Source: Clostridiaceae bacterium (GTDB lineage Bacteria > Bacillota > Clostridia > Oscillospirales > Acutalibacteraceae). Taken from it: a DNA stretch of 17,259 nt. Below the pieces are notes generated by a model, which was given only the letters and a program-made list of their open reading frames with translations, did no database searches and had not been told where the DNA came from. Position numbers and translations under genes: made by a program. Numbering within the stretch: the stretch's first letter is position 1; the number at the start of each line of letters is the position of its first letter. The DNA is taken from assembly GCA_904501895.1 (NCBI GenBank), contig CAJGCX010000025.1, forward strand, positions 1-17,259. Direction: 5' to 3'. Positions 13,073-17,259 of the stretch are shown in pieces.

Positions 13073-14245
13073 TTATTCACAAAGATATTTTGAAAGAATT
13101 TCTATACCCTTGTCGATTTCCTCTTTTGTAATAACAAGTGGTGGTAACATTCGAAGTTTTGTTTTAGCTGTAAGAATCAAAAGTCCGTTTTCACAGCATT
13201 TTTTTGCGATTTCACCTGCATTTTTAGTCTTAAGCTCAATACCAAGCATTAAACCAAGACCTGTAACAGATTTTACCTCATCTATATCTGCAAGCTTTTC
13301 TCTTATATACTCACCTTTTGCAGTGATTTCATTTAAGAACTCGTCAGTAAGATTATTAAGGATATATTTTGCACCTGCACAAGCTACAGGATTACCACCG
13401 AATGTTGTACCGTGAGTACCTGCTGTCAAAACCTCAGCACACTTTTCAGCACAAAGACAAGCACCCATTGGAAGACCGTTGCCGATTCCCTTTGCACTTG
13501 TTATTACATCAGGAGAAATTCCAGCGTGTTCATATGCGAAAAGCTTACCTGTTCGACCCATACCGGTCTGAACTTCGTCGATTATTAAAAGAATATCCTT
13601 TTCCTTGCAGATTTTTTCAACTGCCTTAAGGTATTCAAAATCAGTAGGTACAACGCCACCCTCACCCTGAACAATCTCAAGGATAACTGCACAGACAGTA
13701 TCGTCAGCCATTTCTGTAAACTGCTCAATATTGCCTGACTCAGCGTACATAAAGCCACCTACAAATGGGTCAAAGAACTTGTGATAATGGTCCTGACCTG
13801 TTGCTGTGATTGTAGCCATTGTTCTACCGTGGAATGAATTTACAAGAGTAATTATATTGTAACGATTTTCACCGTATTTGTCAAAGCTGTATTTTCTTGC
13901 AAGCTTAATTGCACATTCATTTGCCTCAGCACCTGAATTACAGAAAAGAACACGGCTGAAGCCTGATTTTGCAGTAATCATCTCTGCGTATTCAGCAACA
14001 GTAGAGTTGTAATAAAGATTTGATGTGTGCTGAACTTTTTTAAGCTGTTCAGTAACAGCATTAATCCAACCCTCATTATTGTATCCAAGTGAATTTACAC
14101 CAATACCTGAACCGAAGTCGATAACCTCATTACTTTCACTGTCAATAAATGTTGCACCGTTACCACTTTCAATTGAAATAGGAAAATGTGCATAAGTTGG
14201 CATTAAACTATTGTCTGCCTGAGTTTTAATATTTTCTAAAGTCAT
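13073..14245 (-). CDS. argD: Acetylornithine aminotransferase
   Basis: From ATG 14245 the protein has 390 residues, typical of class III aminotransferases. GGTG lies 6 nt before this start; upstream in-frame TTG and GTG codons fall within that ribosome binding site. Motifs are NSGAEANE at 103-110 for the cofactor phosphate, FHGRTMATITATGQ at 138-151, IIDEVQTGMGRTGK at 221-234 with Asp223, TSAKGIGNGLPMGA at 249-262 with PLP-binding Lys252, and HGTTFGGNPVACAGA at 278-292. It transfers the amino group of glutamate to N-acetylglutamate semialdehyde, giving N-acetylornithine. It follows argB with 12 nt between genes and precedes argF, so function in arginine synthesis is clear; a side activity in lysine synthesis is known for some ArgD enzymes. 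Confidence 0.95.
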   Translation of the reverse strand: MTLENIKTQADNSLMPTYAHFPISIESGNGATFIDSESNEVIDFGSGIGVNSLGYNNEGWINAVTEQLKKVQHTSNLYYNSTVAEYAEMITAKSGFSRVLFCNSGAEANECAIKLARKYSFDKYGENRYNIITLVNSFHGRTMATITATGQDHYHKFFDPFVGGFMYAESGNIEQFTEMADDTVCAVILEIVQGEGGVVPTDFEYLKAVEKICKEKDILLIIDEVQTGMGRTGKLFAYEHAGISPDVITSAKGIGNGLPMGACLCAEKCAEVLTAGTHGTTFGGNPVACAGAKYILNNLTDEFLNEITAKGEYIREKLADIDEVKSVTGLGLMLGIELKTKNAGEIAKKCCENGLLILTAKTKLRMLPPLVITKEEIDKGIEILSKYLCE

Positions 14246-14257
14246 TTTCTTCACCAA

Positions 14258-15118
14258 TTATAAAAACATAGTTCCTATACCGGAATCTGTAAGCATTTCA
14301 ATAAGAATTGAGTGTGGAATTCTTCCGTCAATAATATGTGTACGCTTAACACCACGACGTACAGCCTCAACACAGCAGTCAATCTTAGGAATCATACCAC
14401 CCTTGATAATACCCTGACTCTTAAGCTGTGGCACTTCACTTGCATTAACAACGTGAATAAGTGTGCTTTCATCGTCCTTATCTCTTAAAAGACCACGGAT
14501 ATCTGTCATAAGAAGAAGCTTTTCTGCACCTAATGCTGCTGCGATTTTTGCTGCTGCAGTATCGGCGTTAATATTGTAAACCTCACCATTTTCACCGCCA
14601 CCTACTGTTGAAATAACAGGAATATAGTGCTGGTCAAGAATTCCGTGAATAAGAGTTGTGTCAATATCAATAATATCTCCAACAAAGCCGATGTCCTTTT
14701 CAACCTTCTGTGCCTTAATCATACCGTCATCAAGACCGCAGATACCAATAGCGTGACCACCGTGATGGTGAAGAAGATGAACAAGTCTTTTATTTACCTT
14801 ACCTGCAAGGACCATCTGAACAACATCAATTGTTTCCTCATCTGTATAACGAAGTCCGTCAACAAACTTTGATTCCTTACCGATTTTATTAAGCATATCG
14901 TTAATTTCAGGTCCACCACCGTGAACGAGAACAACATTAACGCCAACTGAACGAAGAAGAACAATGTCAGTCATAACTGCATCCTGTAAATCCTCGTTTA
15001 TCATAGCGTTGCCACCGTATTTGATAACAACAGTTTTATTGTGATAGTGCTGAATATACGGAAGCGCCTGTACAAGCACCTCACTGCGGTCAGCATGAGT
15101 AAGCTTTGAAATGTCCAT
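14258..15118 (-). CDS. argB: Acetylglutamate kinase, probably arginine-inhibited type
   Basis: The 286-residue amino-acid kinase phosphorylates N-acetylglutamate with ATP. Landmarks are VVIKYGGNAM at 30-39 with Lys33, VLVHGGGPEI at 63-72, GLRYTD at 88-93, NINADTAAAKIAAALGAEKL at 182-201 and GGMIPKID at 240-247. The N-terminal helix-plus-linker RSEVLVQALPYIQHYHNKTV (11-30) ahead of the kinase core is the hallmark of hexameric, arginine-feedback-inhibited kinases such as those of Thermotoga and Pseudomonas; E. coli-type arginine-insensitive enzymes lack it. That agrees with the presence of ArgJ, because in the cyclic pathway this kinase is the usual control point. GGAGGAT precedes the ATG. A 140-bp spacer holding a repeat element separates it from argJ. 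Confidence 0.95.
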   Translation of the reverse strand: MDISKLTHADRSEVLVQALPYIQHYHNKTVVIKYGGNAMINEDLQDAVMTDIVLLRSVGVNVVLVHGGGPEINDMLNKIGKESKFVDGLRYTDEETIDVVQMVLAGKVNKRLVHLLHHHGGHAIGICGLDDGMIKAQKVEKDIGFVGDIIDIDTTLIHGILDQHYIPVISTVGGGENGEVYNINADTAAAKIAAALGAEKLLLMTDIRGLLRDKDDESTLIHVVNASEVPQLKSQGIIKGGMIPKIDCCVEAVRRGVKRTHIIDGRIPHSILIEMLTDSGIGTMFL

Positions 15119-15138
15119 AATTATCCTCCGGATAAAAC

Positions 15139-15252
15139 TAAGTTTGCCTTACGGCAAGTGAAGTTGCCACAGCAGTGAAGTTACACAAAATTGTGTAATG
15201 CAAACTTAACTTCACTTCTCCAAGAAAAACTTCACTCATCTAAGAACTTCAC
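15139..15252. repeat. GTGAAGTT hairpin repeat element inserted inside the arg operon
   Basis: The octamer GTGAAGTT occurs twice forward (15158-15165, 15175-15182) and three times inverted as AACTTCAC (15208-15215, 15228-15235, 15245-15252). A 9-bp inverted repeat TAAGTTTGC (15139-15147) and GCAAACTTA (15200-15208) encloses GCC/GGC and TTACACAA/TTGTGTAA (15181-15188, 15191-15198) hairpins. It fills nearly the whole argJ-argB spacer, leaving the argB ribosome binding site free. It would be transcribed as a highly structured RNA. Confidence 0.8.
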
Positions 15253-15258
15253 TAAATT

Positions 15259-16473
15259 TTATGTTCTATAATCACCGTTAATTTTAACATATTCATAAGT
15301 AAGGTCGCAACCGTATGCTGTTGCATTAAATTCACCATCATTAAGAGAAACGATAATATAAACCTCATCTTCAACAAGAACTTGTTTTGCAATTTCTTCT
15401 GAGAATTCGATTCCTGCGCCATCCTTACAAACAGCTACTTCTCCACCCTTTGACTTGAATGAAACATCCACCTTATTTACGTCAATATCTACACCTGCAT
15501 AACCGAGTGCACAGAGAATTCGTCCCCAGTTAGCGTCTGCACCAAACATTGCAGCCTTTACAAGTGAAGAGCAGATAACACTCTTTGCACAAACCTTCGC
15601 AATTTCCTTTGATTTAGCGCCACTTACCTGACATTCAACAAGCTTTGTAGCACCCTCACCATCTTTTGCCATAAGCTTTACAAGCTTTTCGCAGATTGAA
15701 TTAAGAGCAGAAACGAATACGAAATAATCGTCGTTTTCACAGTCAATTCTGTCGTTTTCACAAAGTCCTGATGCCAATACTGCAACTGTGTCATTTGTTG
15801 AAGTGTCACCGTCAACTGAAAGCATATTGAAGCTATCCTTCACAACCTCAAGAAGTGCTTTTTTGAGCATCTCACTTGAAATATTAGCATCAGTTGTGAT
15901 AAATCCAAGCATTGTTGCCATATTAGGATGAATCATACCGCTACCCTTTGAGATAGCACCGATTTTACATTCCTTGCCACCGAGTGTAAATGAAACTGCA
16001 AATTCCTTTTTTACAGTATCAGTTGTCATAATAGCCTGAGCAGCGTTATCAGAGCCATCCTCACTAAGCTCATTTACAAGCTGTGCCATACCCTTTTCGA
16101 TAGGCTCAATGTCAATTGGCTGACCGATAACACCTGTTGAAGCAACAACAAAGTCTGTACCCTTAAGTCCTGTTGCCTTTGCAACGATTTCACACATAGC
16201 CTCTGCCTTTTCAACACCATCAGCGTTACATGTATTTGCAATACCACTGTTACAGATTACACCATAAGCCTTACCGTCAGCTATGTTGTTACGAGTAACT
16301 GTAATAGGTGCGCCATAAACTAAATTCTGTGTGTAAACTGCAGCTGCATCACATTCCTTTTCACAAAGAATAAGTGCTAAATCTTTTTTTGTTTTATTCT
16401 TACGAATTCCACAGTGAATACCACTTGCCTTAAATCCTTTAGGAGCAGTAACACCACCATTAATAAATTCCAT
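15259..16473 (-). CDS. argJ: Bifunctional glutamate N-acetyltransferase / ornithine acetyltransferase
   Basis: From ATG 16473 the precursor has 404 residues. AAGGTG lies 6 nt upstream, while a GTG at 16482 is part of that site. The N-terminal nucleophile family motif KGSGMIHPNMATMLGF at 176-191 contains the self-cleavage site before Thr187, giving alpha and beta chains. The oxyanion residues are in STGVIG at 112-117, and the substrate block is FGADANWGRI at 310-319. It moves acetyl from N-acetylornithine to glutamate, recycling the acetyl group. Whether it also uses acetyl-CoA (bifunctional form) cannot be settled from sequence, although no argA gene is seen here. It lies between argC and argB, 38 nt after the argC stop. 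Confidence 0.95.
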   Translation of the reverse strand: MEFINGGVTAPKGFKASGIHCGIRKNKTKKDLALILCEKECDAAAVYTQNLVYGAPITVTRNNIADGKAYGVICNSGIANTCNADGVEKAEAMCEIVAKATGLKGTDFVVASTGVIGQPIDIEPIEKGMAQLVNELSEDGSDNAAQAIMTTDTVKKEFAVSFTLGGKECKIGAISKGSGMIHPNMATMLGFITTDANISSEMLKKALLEVVKDSFNMLSVDGDTSTNDTVAVLASGLCENDRIDCENDDYFVFVSALNSICEKLVKLMAKDGEGATKLVECQVSGAKSKEIAKVCAKSVICSSLVKAAMFGADANWGRILCALGYAGVDIDVNKVDVSFKSKGGEVAVCKDGAGIEFSEEIAKQVLVEDEVYIIVSLNDGEFNATAYGCDLTYEYVKINGDYRT

Positions 16474-16511
16474 ATTATTCACCTTTTCGGTGGAAGCAAG
16501 CCCCCACCCTA

Positions 16512-17259
16512 CTATATATTTAATTGAAACTCTGGGTTAATTCCCATTTTTACATTCAAGCATTGAACTGCGGCACCGGAAGCTCCTTTGCCAAGATTAT
16601 CATATCTTGCGATAAGGAGAATTCTGTCCTCATTACCACAAACTGTAACCTCCATTGAGTCCAATTCACCCATTTTGTTACCTGCGATAAATCCGTTTTC
16701 GTCCATGCTTTCTTTATATTTAACAATATCTGAATTGTATTTTTCTTTATAAAGCGCCTTAATATCCTCTGCAGTTTTGCCATTCTTCAAATCCTTTTTG
16801 AAAAGTGGAACTGTCATAACCATACCACAGTAATAGTCACAGATGTATGGTGAGAAAATCGGCTCATTCTGAAGTCCTGAAATAATCTTCATTTCCTTTA
16901 AGTGCTTATGTTGTTGAGTAAGAGCATATTCACGAGGAGCATCAAGAAGAGTATCACGATTTTCATCTTCATACTGTGCAATACCATTTTTACCTGCACC
17001 ACTGTAGCCTGACATAGCATGACAAGCAATGCAGATGTCACTATCAACAATACCTGCATCAACAAGAGGCTTAACGAGTGCTATAAAACCACTTGCATAG
17101 CACCCCGGAACTGCAATTCTCTTTGAATTTTTTAGTTTATCTTCAAATTCTTCCGATAATTCAGGAAATCCGTATGCCCATCCTTCATTTGTTCTATGTG
17201 CAGTTGATGTATCGATTACGATTGTGTTGTCGTTATCTATAAGGTTAACCGCTTCGATA
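16512..17259 (-). CDS. argC: N-acetyl-gamma-glutamyl-phosphate reductase, 5' end beyond window
   Basis: The open minus-strand frame runs from the right edge to a TAG at 16512-16514, about 249 codons. Upstream of the internal ATG at 17015 the frame reads through INLIDNDNTIVIDTSTAHRT, WAYGFPEL and IAVPGCYASGFIALVKPLV, so the gene does not begin there. The PGCYAS cysteine is the catalytic thiol of the NAD(P)-dependent reductase, and HAMSGYSGAGK with the short C-terminal half matches type 2 ArgC proteins of roughly 310 residues; about 60 residues with the Rossmann nucleotide site are missing. It reduces N-acetylglutamyl phosphate to the semialdehyde. It is the first visible gene of argCJBDF, so the operon promoter and any arginine-repressor site lie outside. 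Confidence 0.94.
   Translation of the reverse strand, partial: IEAVNLIDNDNTIVIDTSTAHRTNEGWAYGFPELSEEFEDKLKNSKRIAVPGCYASGFIALVKPLVDAGIVDSDICIACHAMSGYSGAGKNGIAQYEDENRDTLLDAPREYALTQQHKHLKEMKIISGLQNEPIFSPYICDYYCGMVMTVPLFKKDLKNGKTAEDIKALYKEKYNSDIVKYKESMDENGFIAGNKMGELDSMEVTVCGNEDRILLIARYDNLGKGASGAAVQCLNVKMGINPEFQLNI

Noticed and set aside
15139..15252. CRISPR-like short repeats
   Set aside because: The octamers occur in both orientations at uneven spacing with hairpins between them, and there are no unique spacers or cas genes; this is a REP/MITE-type element.

Overview
The window reads as chromosomal DNA of an AT-rich, low-GC Gram-positive gut anaerobe, most likely a clostridial lineage such as the Ruminococcaceae/Oscillospiraceae. 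The reasons are AGGAG-type ribosome binding sites, near-consensus sigma-A promoters, a Cat1/4Hb-type (butyryl-CoA:acetate-like) CoA-transferase, an elongator tRNA-Met/tRNA-Glu pair, and dense small intergenic hairpin repeats of the kind I associate with these genomes. The family-level placement is inference.

Layout. (1) 1-2751, minus strand: the 5' part of a sodium/proline symporter gene (putP), then a two-gene operon of a CoA-transferase followed by a lipoyl-less 2-oxoacid dehydrogenase E2-type acyltransferase. (2) 3019-6793, plus strand: a GPH-family sugar/cation symporter, a secreted alpha/beta hydrolase and an exported DUF4434-like TIM-barrel protein with a C-terminal fibronectin-III-like domain, closed by a terminator. 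(3) 6846-8166, minus strand: a 128-aa protein of unknown function coupled to a membrane-anchored DNA/RNA non-specific endonuclease. It is divergent from (4) a plus-strand radical SAM/SPASM protein (8267-9100). (5) 9223-9399, minus strand: tRNA-Met then tRNA-Glu behind a fully consensus promoter. (6) 9752-11880, plus strand: N-acylglucosamine 2-epimerase and N-acetylneuraminate lyase. (7) 12148-17259, minus strand: arginine biosynthesis operon argC-argJ-argB-argD-argF, with argC entering from beyond the right edge.

How the genes fit together. The arg operon encodes the cyclic (ArgJ-recycling) acetylated pathway from glutamate to citrulline. ArgB carries the N-terminal extension typical of arginine-inhibited acetylglutamate kinases. 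The lyase/epimerase pair would take free sialic acid to pyruvate plus ManNAc and then GlcNAc, without phosphorylating ManNAc. The CoA-transferase probably swaps CoA between acyl-CoA and acetate in fermentation; the E2-like partner is the enigmatic member. The GPH/hydrolase/DUF4434 operon looks like uptake plus extracytoplasmic processing of an unknown glycoconjugate.

No phage, transposase, CRISPR array or defence island was seen. The least ordinary material is intergenic: two MITE-like elements of about 138 bp (9535-9673 and 11929-12065) with related ends, a GTGAAGTT repeat inserted inside the arg operon, a repeat hairpin serving as the arg operon terminator, a promoter nested in the preceding operon's terminator, and a mirror-image pair of divergent promoters.
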